64,000 bases of DNA. Origin: Bog-532 sp963742875. GTDB lineage: Bacteria > Actinomycetota > Actinomycetes > Streptosporangiales > Streptosporangiaceae. This document shows, piece after piece, positions 8,870 to 16,358 of this stretch; within the stretch, counting starts at the first letter, position 1, and every line of letters begins with the position of its first letter. The position numbers were made by a program, and so were the translations under genes. The notes under the pieces are model-generated. The model was given only the letters and a program-made list of their open reading frames with translations, had not been told where the DNA came from and searched no databases. The stretch spans positions 372,001 to 436,000 of the forward strand of contig CAVUNO010000026.1 in NCBI GenBank assembly GCA_963742875.1, read 5' to 3'.

Positions 8870-10440
8870 GTGGCTGAGATCCCGACGGCAGTTGAGGCTG
8901 AGCTGGCGCGGCTGCGGGCGGAGAACGCCCGGCTGCTGCGGCTGCCGAAGCTGACCCGACAGCAGGCCGCCCCGCCCGGCCCCGCGCAGGCCGCCTACGT
9001 CGAGGCACCGCCCGGGGCTGGTGGATGACGGGTCGCCGCCGGGAGCGAAGGTAGTGTTCGACGCGGCGCTGTTTGCCGCCCGCACCGACCTGTACGCGAC
9101 CCGATTCGACAACCCCCGCACCGGGAAAGGGGGCTGGGTCCCAGCGGTGCGCGGCAGGTGGCGCAAGGGCACACGGCATGAGGGCCGCCACTACCTCCCG
9201 CTCACCCCCGCCGTGCTCGCCGCGCACCTGAAGGGCGAGGTGCATATCGGGCTGTACCCGCTGCTGGACGGCGACAAGTGCTGGTGGCTGGCCGCCGACT
9301 TCGACGGCCCCGAGGCCATGTTTGACGCCGTTATGTACGTTAAGGCCGGCTGGCCGCTCCAGGTCCCGGTCGCGCTGGAGGTATCCAGGTCGGATGTCGG
9401 GGCGCACGCGTGCTGTTGTTCACCTCTCCGGTTCCGGCCCAGCTGGCACGGCGCCTGGGCACCGGGCTGCTGCGGGAGGCCATGGCGATCCGCGGGCGGA
9501 TGAGGCTGGCCAGCTATGACCGGCTGTTCCCGTCCCAGGACCTGCTCCCGGCCGGCGGCGTAGGGAACCTGATCGCCGCGCCGCTGTTCAGGCCCGCGGC
9601 GGAACGGCGCGATCGTGTTCCTTGACCTGAGACCCTGGAGCCGCACAAGGACCAGTGGGCCTCCCTGTCCACCCTCGGCCGGATGACCCCGCAGGAACTC
9701 AGGCGCGCCGCCGACCGTACCGGGAAGGTCGCCGTCGCCACCGAGGTCACCCGCCTCGTCACCCCGTCATCGACCCAGACCCGGCCCCAAGCCGGGCCGG
9801 TTCTCCGCGCCCGGCTCGGAGCCGGCATCCGGGTCGAGCAGGCGGAGCTGACCCTGGGCTGGCCGCGACGCTGCGGCATGCACAACCCGCCGTTCTACGA
9901 GTGGCAGCGGATGCGCGCCTCGACCTTCAACATCCCCCGCCTCCTGCACAGCTACGATGAGACCCTCGACGGCGGCCTGATCCTCCCGCGCGGCATGCCC
10001 GTCACCGTCACCGACCTCGCCGCGCAGGCGGGCAACCGCCTGGACATCACCGACGAGCGCACGCCAGGCACGACGCAGCAGTCCACGTTGACGGCCACCC
10101 TGAAACCGCCCCAGCGCGCGGCCGTCACCGAACTGGCCAGGTCGCGACCGGCCCGTACGCCGGGGAAGGGTTCGACTGCCCTGCGCTGGACACCCTTTTC
10201 CTCGCCGCGCCCGTCGCCCAGAAGGGACGGCTCGTCCAGTACGCCGGCCGCATCCTCCGCCCTTACGACGGCAAGGCCACCGCCGAGGTCCACGACTACC
10301 ACGACGAGCTCACCGGCGTACTCGCCTCATCCCTGGCCAAGCGCGCACCCGGCTACACCAGCCTGGGCTTCCCCGACCCGGCTTCCCCGACCCGCGACGG
10401 CTGCCATTCACACCCAGCGCGAACGCGGCGATCACGACCC
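8870..10440 (+). pseudogene. TOTE-type conflict protein (archaeo-eukaryotic primase + helicase), decayed
   Basis: From GTG at 8870 (AEIPTAVEAELARLRAEN coiled lead-in) a frame change near 9015 enters the primase domain: KVVFDAALFAARTDLYATRF, GGWVPAVRGRWRKG, HIGLYPLLDGDKCWWLAADF (the DxD-like catalytic strand). It then continues in another frame with REAMAIRGRMRLASYDRLF and PSQDLLPAGGVGNLIAAPL. After the linker ending LILPRGMPVTVTDLAAQ the helicase lobe 1 (Walker A/B) is deleted. Only the end of lobe 2 remains, in a further frame near 10160-10370 (GEGFDCPALDTLFLAAP, KGRLVQYAGRILRPYDGKA). Intact relatives are primase-helicase proteins of TOTE conflict systems. At least three frameshifts plus the internal deletion abolish function. 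Confidence 0.8.
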
Positions 10441-10473
10441 GATCTAGTCGCCTGCCGGCGCACGCCGACGTGT

Positions 10474-10493
10474 ACTATAGGACTTGCTATAGT
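10474..10493 (+). promoter_or_regulatory. Inverted repeat / -10 element before higB remnant
   Basis: ACTATAG and CTATAGT form a perfect 7-bp inverted repeat around a 6-base spacer, ending 7 bases before the GTG at 10501. The right arm contains TATAGT, a plausible -10 hexamer placed for leaderless transcription of the toxin. An autoregulatory operator is the natural reading for a toxin-antitoxin promoter, but this is inference. Confidence 0.45.
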
Positions 10494-10500
10494 CATTGGC

Positions 10501-10687
10501 GTGGACGAGTGGGACATCTACCAGACAGACGAGGTCGCCACATGGCTACGGGAACTCCAGCAAAGCGCCCCAAAGACCGCCAACCTGGTCGATGACGCCA
10601 TCTACACGCTAAGCCGCTCAGGACCCGCCCTGGGCCGACCGCTCGTCGACACCATCGCCAACTCGAAGATCGCGAACCTGAAGGAAC
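10501..10687 (+). pseudogene. HigB/RelE-type toxin, N-terminal part
   Basis: GTG at 10501 begins DEWDIYQTDEVATWLRELQ and continues SGPALGRPLVDTIANSKIAN LKEL, the first ~60 residues of a HigB-like RelE-fold toxin (mRNA interferase acting at the ribosome). At about 10685-10690 the sequence abruptly becomes the antisense of the oxygenase fragment, so the second half, which would normally continue R-x-G-R-x-E-V-R, is lost. A possible partner antitoxin tail survives at 12.9 kb. The product is non-functional. Confidence 0.75.
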
Positions 10688-11127
10688 TCCACCAGCGTGC
10701 CGATCATCGTGTCGTCCTTCTCCGAGTCCTGGTGCGGCAGGAAGAACTGCCCCTTCCCGTACACCAGCAGCGCGTGCGGCTCGGCCCGCAGCCGCGCCCT
10801 GGCCGGCAGCCCCAGCTCGTCGCGCACCTCGGTCAGGATCGCGTCCCAGTCCAGCCCGGTCAGCGTCACCTGGTCCGGCGTGATCTCCCGGGTGTCCCGC
10901 ACGCTCAGGTCCATCAGCGTCTGCTCGCCCCGCCCAAACCGGGCCGGCCGTGCGGAGGCGATCATCCGCTTAGCCTGCGGCGCCTTGACCCGCAAGCTGA
11001 CCGGCCCCGCGCCCGCCACCGTGAGCCGGACGTCTCTCGCGGGCACGGACAGCTGCGCGCTGAACGCGCCGGGCGCCTGCGAGCCGTCGATCACCCTGGC
11101 CAGCCGCTCCCTTGGCGTGATCGGCAT
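10688..11127 (-). pseudogene. 2OG-Fe(II) oxygenase-like protein, N-terminal part
   Basis: ATG at 11127 has a GGAGG Shine-Dalgarno eight bases upstream. The protein reads cleanly for ~146 residues to FFLPHQDSEKDDTMIGTLV, which includes the HxD of the double-stranded beta-helix iron site. Immediately after GTLV the coding sequence is replaced by the antisense of the higB remnant. The iron-binding distal His and the rest of the fold are gone. The same family's C-terminal half lies at 7.3-8.05 kb on the other strand, so the two halves may derive from one gene broken by rearrangement. Confidence 0.75.
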
Positions 11128-11285
11128 CCCGGTCCCTCCTGCCAGCCACGTGCGGTCAGTCAGTCAGGTTACCGGGGAAAGGGTGGCATTCATCCGAACG
11201 GCCAGGGTGCTTTCGCCGCGTGCGAACTCACCGAACCCCGGCGTGTCAGCCAAGGCGCGCGGCTGGTTGCGGCACTATATCCCTT

Positions 11286-11987
11286 ATGCCAACGCAGCAG
11301 CTGCTTGACCGTGTTCGTGAACTGCGGGACACCGGGCGCACGCCGAAGGAGATCGCCCGGGCGCTGAAGATGCCGCCGAGCGCAATCGCGCCGCTCATCA
11401 GATCGGTCGCCGCCGCCGAAGGGCGGACCCGGGAGGACGCGCTGATCGGATGCTGGATCAGTCCGGGCTGGTCATCCAGCGTCCTGGCACCGGAGCGGCC
11501 GGACTGGCCGGGGTCGGCCCCGTCGGAACGAACCGGGCACTCGGGGCTGGTGACCCTGCTGGTCGCCCGGGACCGGGGCGGGTCCACGGCCGGGGTGTGC
11601 TTCTACCTCGTGGACACCTGGTGCCTGGGGCTGAAGGACGCAGCCGGGCCGCGGTCGATGGACCGGCGGCGGCTGGGCGGGTTCATCCAGCAGATCTTCA
11701 GCGCCCGGGGCGAGCCGGCGGTGCAGGTGCCGGTGGAGCTAGGACGGCAGATCGTCTACGGCGCGATCGGGTACGCGCGCGAGCTGGGGTTCGAGCCGCA
11801 CGCGGACTTCAGGCGGGCCGCCGGGTATCTAGGGGCATGGGACGGGGAATGCGAGCTGACCTTCGGCCGGGACGGCAAGCCGATGTACATCTCCGGCCCG
11901 GACGACGACGGGGACAGGGTCATCCGCAAGCTGCACCGCAGCCTCGGCGAGGGGAACTACGACTTCGTGCACATGATCTCAGGCTGA
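11286..11987 (+). CDS. Helix-turn-helix protein of unknown function
   Basis: 233 residues from ATG at 11286. Residues ~1-40 form a probable DNA-binding helix-turn-helix (LLDRVRELRDTGRTPKEIAR then ALKMPPSAIAPLIRS). The remainder (LVTLLVARDRGGSTAGVCFY, LGGFIQQIFSARGEPAVQVP, MYISGPDDDGDRVIRKLHRS) is a conserved-looking alpha/beta domain that I cannot name. A TATATC hexamer lies about 7 bases before the ATG, with no Shine-Dalgarno, so a leaderless transcript is plausible. It is one of the few intact genes between the split toxin-antitoxin halves. The C-terminal domain is probably shared with related actinobacterial hypothetical proteins. Confidence 0.7.
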   Translation: MPTQQLLDRVRELRDTGRTPKEIARALKMPPSAIAPLIRSVAAAEGRTREDALIGCWISPGWSSSVLAPERPDWPGSAPSERTGHSGLVTLLVARDRGGSTAGVCFYLVDTWCLGLKDAAGPRSMDRRRLGGFIQQIFSARGEPAVQVPVELGRQIVYGAIGYARELGFEPHADFRRAAGYLGAWDGECELTFGRDGKPMYISGPDDDGDRVIRKLHRSLGEGNYDFVHMISG

Positions 11988-12128
11988 CCGCGGGGAGCCA
12001 GGGATGGCGTCGCCGTTCGCGGCTCACATCGGACGGTGTTTCACGCACCGGGTTCGTGGCTGCGCCCGATCCCCTCCCGGGGCCGGGCACGGTTATCCTT
12101 TTCCTGGATACGAGAGGAGGCGCCACGA

Positions 12129-12482
12129 ATGACGGCTGAGCACGTACAAGGTGACGAGCCGCTGATTCCCATGCCCGCGCTGACACTCGACGCGTTGCGG
12201 CAAGCGGTGGCGGCCGTCGTGCCCTCCCGGCTGCCCGAGTTCTTCCAGGAAATCCAGGACGCTTTCAGCCAGGCCGGCGACGAAGACAGCGTCTTCCCGA
12301 TCCGGCACTTCTATCAGCGCTGGGGTGCCACAATCGCGATTGAGCGCCGGCCTTCAGTGGCCGCGCGCCTGCACGCCGCCGAGCGCGCACTCGCTGACCC
12401 CGACGCTGACGTCCGGGAGCGGGCCATCCAGGAAGCCGCCGAGATCGTCCAGGCGGCTTACCACGAGGTCGCGTGTGGCTGA
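12129..12482 (+). CDS. DUF6247-like putative antitoxin
   Basis: 117 residues from ATG at 12129, preceded by a GAGGAGG Shine-Dalgarno. The core FFQEIQDAFSQAG ... VFPIRHFYQRWGATIAIE resembles DUF6247, small actinobacterial proteins commonly encoded directly upstream of RelE/ParE-like toxins. The C-terminal part (PDADVRERAIQEAAEIVQAA) is helical. It overlaps the next gene by eight bases, implying a coupled two-gene operon. The antitoxin role is inferred from this arrangement. The gene appears intact. Confidence 0.65.
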   Translation: MTAEHVQGDEPLIPMPALTLDALRQAVAAVVPSRLPEFFQEIQDAFSQAGDEDSVFPIRHFYQRWGATIAIERRPSVAARLHAAERALADPDADVRERAIQEAAEIVQAAYHEVACG

Positions 12483-12726
12483 CTGGCGCTGGGAATGCGT
12501 CACCGATGACCTGCTCGACGGGCTGCCGCCTGACGCCCTGCGGGCGGTCCAGCAGCTAGCTAAGGAACTGGCCGTACGCGAATCGATGGTATTCCCGGAC
12601 GGCCCGGGGTTCACGGGCGATCCGCCCGGGCTGCGCACTATCCAGCGAGGTCCGCTGATGCTCGTCTACCTGACCGATGTCCGCGGCGAGCGCGTGGTCC
12701 TCATCCAGGTGAACTGGATCGGGTGA
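12475..12726 (+). CDS. RelE/ParE-fold-like putative toxin
   Basis: 83 residues from GTG at 12475: DWRWECVTDDLLDGLPPDAL, AVQQLAKELAVRESM, then a C-terminal beta segment MLVYLTDVRGERVVLIQVNW typical of RelE/ParE-fold proteins. It starts inside the end of the DUF6247-like gene. The fold suggests an mRNA interferase or gyrase inhibitor, but no catalytic residue can be assigned from sequence alone. The reading frame is intact, so this is the only apparently functional toxin-antitoxin pair in the window. Confidence 0.6.
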   Translation: MADWRWECVTDDLLDGLPPDALRAVQQLAKELAVRESMVFPDGPGFTGDPPGLRTIQRGPLMLVYLTDVRGERVVLIQVNWIG

Positions 12727-12759
12727 CGCGCCGGGAGCCGCCCCTGAATGTCGAACCCG

Positions 12760-12895
12760 GATATCGGACTCCTCTGGCATAGATCCGGGCATCCTGGGAT
12801 CCCAGGACTGGACCGGGTGCTCCGTAGCGCCCAGGACCCGGATGCGCCGGTTACCGTGCTCGATCAGCGCAAGGACGCACACCTTCGTGCCACTG
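12760..12895 (-). pseudogene. Transposase fragment (integrase core, rve type)
   Basis: On the minus strand this reads VCVLALIEHGNRRIRVLGAT then EHPVQSW, the central strand region of an rve-fold transposase. Both ends are truncated: at about 12895 it abuts the antitoxin tail, and near 12780 similarity is lost. It is a solo fragment of a second, different integrase-core insertion sequence. Confidence 0.6.
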
Positions 12896-13036
12896 TGGAT
12901 CGCCGACATCGAGAAGATGCAAGTCGAATCGGTCGCCGCCTACGTCGCCGCCATCGGCGGGCACCTGCGCCTGGTCGCCGACTTCGGCCAGGCCACCACC
13001 ACATTTATCGACCACACCGACACACTCACCGCCTGA
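12896..13036 (+). pseudogene. XRE-family antitoxin (HigA-like), C-terminal tail
   Basis: The frame reads WIADIEKMQVESVAAYVAAI then GGHLRLVADFGQATTTF, the end of an XRE helix-turn-helix antitoxin (recognition helix end plus the beta-strand dimer region). The N-terminal helix-turn-helix is missing and is replaced by the transposase fragment. This could be the lost partner of the higB remnant 2.2 kb upstream, since both are on the plus strand and in the expected order. Confidence 0.6.
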
Positions 13037-13051
13037 ACATCAACGCACCCA

Positions 13052-14309
13052 GGCTTCATCACCCGGGCGCTGGCCGACAGCAATCACGCGGAGCTGGTCC
13101 GCGCCGCACGTCGCGGCCAGGAGTTCAGCCCGGCCACCGGGGAGCCTGCTGCATGGGCCACCCCGGATCCGGTGACCGTCACCTGGTACCAGCACGCGGT
13201 GGCGTATGCGAAATGGCCGCACCTGGCACCGGACTCGCGGGCCAGCCTGGCTGACGCGCTGGCCACCGTCACCCCGCTGCTGACCCGGGAAACCGGCCGC
13301 AGACCACCGCTCAGGAGACTCCGCGCCGCCTTGTACGGTCACGCTTTCAACCGCGACAGCGCCTCCGCGCTCCAGACCCGGCCACCACCAGCGCGCTGGC
13401 CTGGCTGGAGCGCGCGTCGCTGCCGGTCGGCCAGCTCAATGACCCGCGGATCATCCGGGCTGCCCTGGACGGGCTGTGCGCGCGGCTGGACGGCTCACCC
13501 GCGGCGGCGAACACGATCACCCGCTAGCGGGCGGTGTTCCATGGGCCCTCGGCTGCGCGGTCGAGCTCGGGCCGCTTGCCGCCAACCCGGCCGACCGCGT
13601 GCAGTGGCGAGCGCCCACCGCCGCCGTCAGTGTCAGTCCATCCACCATCGGCAGCCCGGCGCAGGTCCGGGCGATCCTGGCCCAGGTCGTGTACGCCAGG
13701 CCGTATCTGGTCACGTTCTTCGGCTGCCTGTACTACGCGGCGCTGCGCCCGGAGGAAGGCGGCGCGCTGCGCCGCAGCGACCTTATCCTCCCGGCACATG
13801 GCCGCGGGAAGATGATCCTCACCGCCGCCTGCCCGCGTACCGGCACCGCCTGGACCAGCACCGGCAGGCCACATGAGGCGCGCGGGCTCAAGCACCGCCC
13901 CGGCGGCACGATCCGTGTCGTCTCGATCCCGCCCGTCCTGGTCGCCATGCTCCGCAGCCATCTCCGCGAGTCCGGGACCGCGCCGGATGGGCGGCTGTTC
14001 CGGGGCGCCCGCGGCGGCATGCTCAGCGAATCGGTCTACGGCCGCGCCTGGCACGCCGCCCGCCAGGCAGCCTTCGGCCCGGAACTGGCCGCCACCGTGC
14101 TGGCCCGCCGCCCCTACGACCTGCGCCACGCCGCCTTGTCCCTGCGGCTGAACGCCAGCGGGGCGCCCGCCGAAGTCGCCGCTCGCGCCGGTAACAGCGC
14201 CCGTGTCCTGCATGAGTTCTACCTGCACTACACCGACCGCCTGCCGCGGCTCGGGCTCGGCCTTACCTGGCCGGGTGCCACGTCTGGTGCGGATCAGCAT
14301 CATCAATAG
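13052..14309 (+). pseudogene. Tyrosine recombinase (phage/ICE integrase), broken
   Basis: N-terminal SAM-like part: FITRALADSNHAELVRAARR and VTWYQHAVAYAKWPHLAPDS (frame 2). The next part carries ASALAWLERASLPVGQLNDP and ends at an in-frame TAG at 13525. The catalytic domain follows in a third frame (NPADRVQW, then AALRPEEGGALRRSDL). Catalytic positions visible are the first Arg in AALRPEE, Arg-His in PYDLRHAA near 14118 and the Tyr region FYLHYTDRLPRLGLGL. About 60 N-terminal residues are missing, and a frameshift sits near 13540. This integrase would have catalysed integration of an actinomycete integrative element. As read it is inactive, although the catalytic domain is intact. Confidence 0.8.
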
Positions 14310-14661
14310 CTCAAACGAGCCGACCAACACCAGGGCGGGCCATGCGCTGACCAGTGCGCCGACCGGGCCATGCCCGACGCCGTGCGCCAGGTTGACACCG
14401 ACCGTGGCCACGATTCCGGCGCCCAGGCTCCACGCGGCCAGCCGCGGTACAGGCCCGGTTCCGGTGGCTAGCGTCCAACACCACCATCGAGGCAGCCCAG
14501 ATCAGCCCGTCTACCGTGAACGGCATCAGCCGGGCCGTTACACCGGACTCGCCGTGCGAGCGCACCAGTTCGTAGGCGTGCTGATAGGAGATGATCGCGG
14601 CGACGACGGCCACGGTTACCACCGCGAGCGGCGTCGTGATCCTGATGAGCCGGTCGGTCAC
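14282..14661 (-). pseudogene. DUF2637 membrane protein (SpdB-like), copy 1, frameshifted
   Basis: GTG at 14661 overlaps the upstream stop (GTGA). The protein opens MTDRLIRITTPLAVVTVAVV with a transmembrane helix, then HAYELVRSHGESGVTARLMP and FTVDGLIWAASMVVLDASHR. One base is gained or lost near 14455, after which the next helices continue in another frame (GVNLAHGVGHGPVGALVSAW, LVLVGSFELLMMLI). The C-terminal half is cut where it meets the end of the integrase pseudogene. DUF2637 proteins are spread/transfer-associated membrane proteins of actinomycete plasmids and AICEs. A second copy lies at 43.13-43.44 kb. Confidence 0.75.
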
Positions 14662-14903
14662 AGGCCCAGCTCCTCGCGCCAGCCGACCATGAACGGGTCA
14701 TCGTCGCCGTAACCGGCGGCGAGCCGTTCAGCGAGGACCATGGCCGTGATGGCCTGGTTCCGGGTGAGCAGGCGGCCCAGGTGACACGAGACGATCCAGG
14801 CGCCGTGGCCGTCAGCCGCGGCGTGCTCGCTGAACTGCGCGGTCGCGATCACGCGGCCGTCGATCTCCAGGGACATGGAGTCGTCATTGATCTTGGTTGA
14901 CAT
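14658..14903 (-). CDS. Hypothetical AICE protein paired with DUF2637, copy 1
   Basis: 81 residues from ATG at 14903: STKINDDSMSLEIDGRVIAT, then HAAADGHGAWIVSCHLGRLL and YGDDDPFMVGWREELGL. It is translationally coupled to the DUF2637 gene through a GTGA overlap. A near-identical copy lies at 43,433-43,678. The function is unknown. It is a small acidic protein, and its linkage to a spread-type membrane protein and an att site suggests a role in plasmid/ICE maintenance or transfer. Confidence 0.7.
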   Translation of the reverse strand: MSTKINDDSMSLEIDGRVIATAQFSEHAAADGHGAWIVSCHLGRLLTRNQAITAMVLAERLAAGYGDDDPFMVGWREELGL

Positions 14904-15058
14904 GGGGTAGCCCCTCGCCCGCCCGAGGGAGCCGCGGGGAGCCAGGAACGGGAGCCAACGCACGTCGACTCGTCCAGACTGCCCGCGACGCCTTCAGGGC
15001 GTTGTCGCAGGTGAGAGGCTCCCTGGCCGGCTGCAGTCCGACCGGGCCAGACGGTCCA

Positions 15059-15117
15059 TTCGTGACTGGGGGTCAAGGGGTCGCGGGTTCAAATCCCGCC
15101 ATCCAGACTGGTCAGAG
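15059..15117. repeat. att-like direct repeat 1: tRNA-Pro(GGG) 3' end
   Basis: The plus strand carries an anticodon-loop-like CTGGGGG, the variable region, and a complete T-arm (GCGGGTTCAAATCCCGC) followed by acceptor-end sequence. The 5' half of a tRNA is absent. The same 59-base stretch recurs, differing at only two or three positions, at 43,833-43,891 in the same orientation. The crossover core of tRNA-integrating elements typically runs from the anticodon loop to the 3' end, which is what is duplicated here. A pseudogenised integrase tail lies immediately to the right, as expected for an int-att end. Confidence 0.7.
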
Positions 15118-15455
15118 GCGTTTTTAGATCCCAGTTTCGGGAGCCAATTGGGGAGCCATGGCTTTCTCGGAGCAGGGGCAGGCAGGCTCGGTGGCGTTCG
15201 CCTTCAGGGTGCGGTTCACAGCCGGTGCCGTTTTCGGTGAGGGCGGGCTGGATCTCGTGACGAGTAGACCGTCTCGGTGAACGACGTGCTGCTGTGCCCG
15301 ACCAGGTCGCTGATGTCCTCCAGGCGGACATCGTGTGCGCTGAGGATGGGCACAAACGAGTGCCGTAGCTCGCGGGGCGTCCAGGCCCCACCGAACCTCG
15401 CGGCGCTGGTGATCTTCGGGAGCTCCTGCCTACGTTGCCGCAGGGCGGCGCGAGT
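15118..15455 (-). pseudogene. Tyrosine recombinase C-terminal remnant 1
   Basis: Reading minus: FGGAWTPRELRHSFVPILSA then HDVRLEDISDLVGHSSTSF and ETVY, i.e. the Arg-His, Gly-His-Ser-Ser and Tyr motifs of a tyrosine integrase C terminus. A one-base shift after the Tyr moves the continuation HEIQPALTENG into the next frame. The gene points at the att-like repeat and stops just before it, the usual int-att arrangement. The N-terminal two thirds are missing; sequence to the right belongs to another gene remnant. Confidence 0.75.
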
Positions 15456-15459
15456 TGCA

Positions 15460-15792
15460 GCTCAGGCATTCGTCAAGGTACTGGCTTGTTTTTGCGGTGA
15501 GGCGAATCAGCCCATAAGCATTGAGCACGCCGCGCTTGACCGCCTCATCGGCGGCATCTTCTCGGTCGAGATACTTGATTAGCTTGGCCACTTCACTGCG
15601 CGGGACGTCCGAAAGCTGACGCAGACCCAGTTCGCGTACAAGGATTGACGGCTTCCCTGGAACATAGAGCGTCTTCTCCTCGAGAACGGCGATCTCGTCG
15701 TCGAGCTGCCGGATAAGGCCGTTGCGCAGTGCTTGCCGTGTGGCCTTGCGGAAGGTACGCCGTATGTCCGGACCAACCCGGTGCCCTCCCAT
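15460..15792 (-). pseudogene. DUF3320/superfamily-1 helicase-like protein, C-terminal remnant
   Basis: About 110 residues: GPDIRRTFRKATRQALRNGL, DEIAVLEEKTLYVPGKPSIL, RELGLRQLSDVPRSEVAKLI, then VLNAYGLIRLTAKTSQYLDE. This resembles the C-terminal wHTH-like end of very large DUF4011/DUF3320 helicase-nuclease proteins often found in defence islands. No upstream part is present; the plus-side continuation (15.8-16.16 kb) has no recognisable coding. The assignment rests on remembered family pattern and is moderate at best. Confidence 0.4.
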
Positions 15793-16164
15793 CGCGCGGG
15801 TGTACAGGCGATATATGCGCTCTGCATGGATTGGTCCTTCCGCAGCCGCGATTTCCTGAAGTCCGGCGAGGCGGTTGCGGGGATGGCTGCGGAGAACGGT
15901 CCGGTCAGTCTGTCGCGGCGGCGGTCCGTGGATGCCTGCCTCTCACCCCGATCTGGGGATTGGGACGCCCGCACCGCCATCAGCGAGGAGGCTGCCGTCC
16001 GCGCCGCCGTCAGCCTGATCGCCCGGCACGGGTGCAGACGAGCGGAACCGGCACGTGATCCTGGCAGCGCCATCAGCGCCGCTAACGGCTGGCCCTGGTC
16101 CTTGTGCGCCGCCCCTCCCCCCATCGGACCGACTGCTGCCTACCTATTCGCCGGAGGGGAGGGG

Positions 16165-16322
16165 TCAAGGGCCGATTCGCGTGTACGTTCACCAGCCATT
16201 TTGACCTGTGCTTGTTGTCCTGCGGTCAGATCGGCCCTTGATGCCGTACCGGAGGCGTATCACAATCCGGCGGCAGTCTGGTGGGGACCTTTGCAGCTTC
16301 CGCGGTCATCCGGAACGTACAC
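16165..16322. repeat. Two nested inverted repeats in a non-coding stretch
   Basis: TCAAGGGCCGAT (16165-16176) pairs perfectly with ATCGGCCCTTGA (16230-16241). GTGTACGTTC (16181-16190) pairs with GAACGTACAC (16313-16322). The two interleave. The surrounding 15.8-16.36 kb holds no gene I can support. Possible readings are the end of an insertion sequence, a recombination site or a regulator-binding region. Confidence 0.5.
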
Positions 16323-16358
16323 TCAGCAGGCCATCCCCCGATCTGAGCCCAGCCAGGA

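Noticed and set aside
15059..15117. A functional tRNA gene
   Set aside because: Only the anticodon loop to 3' end is present and the 5' half does not pair; treated as att repeat.
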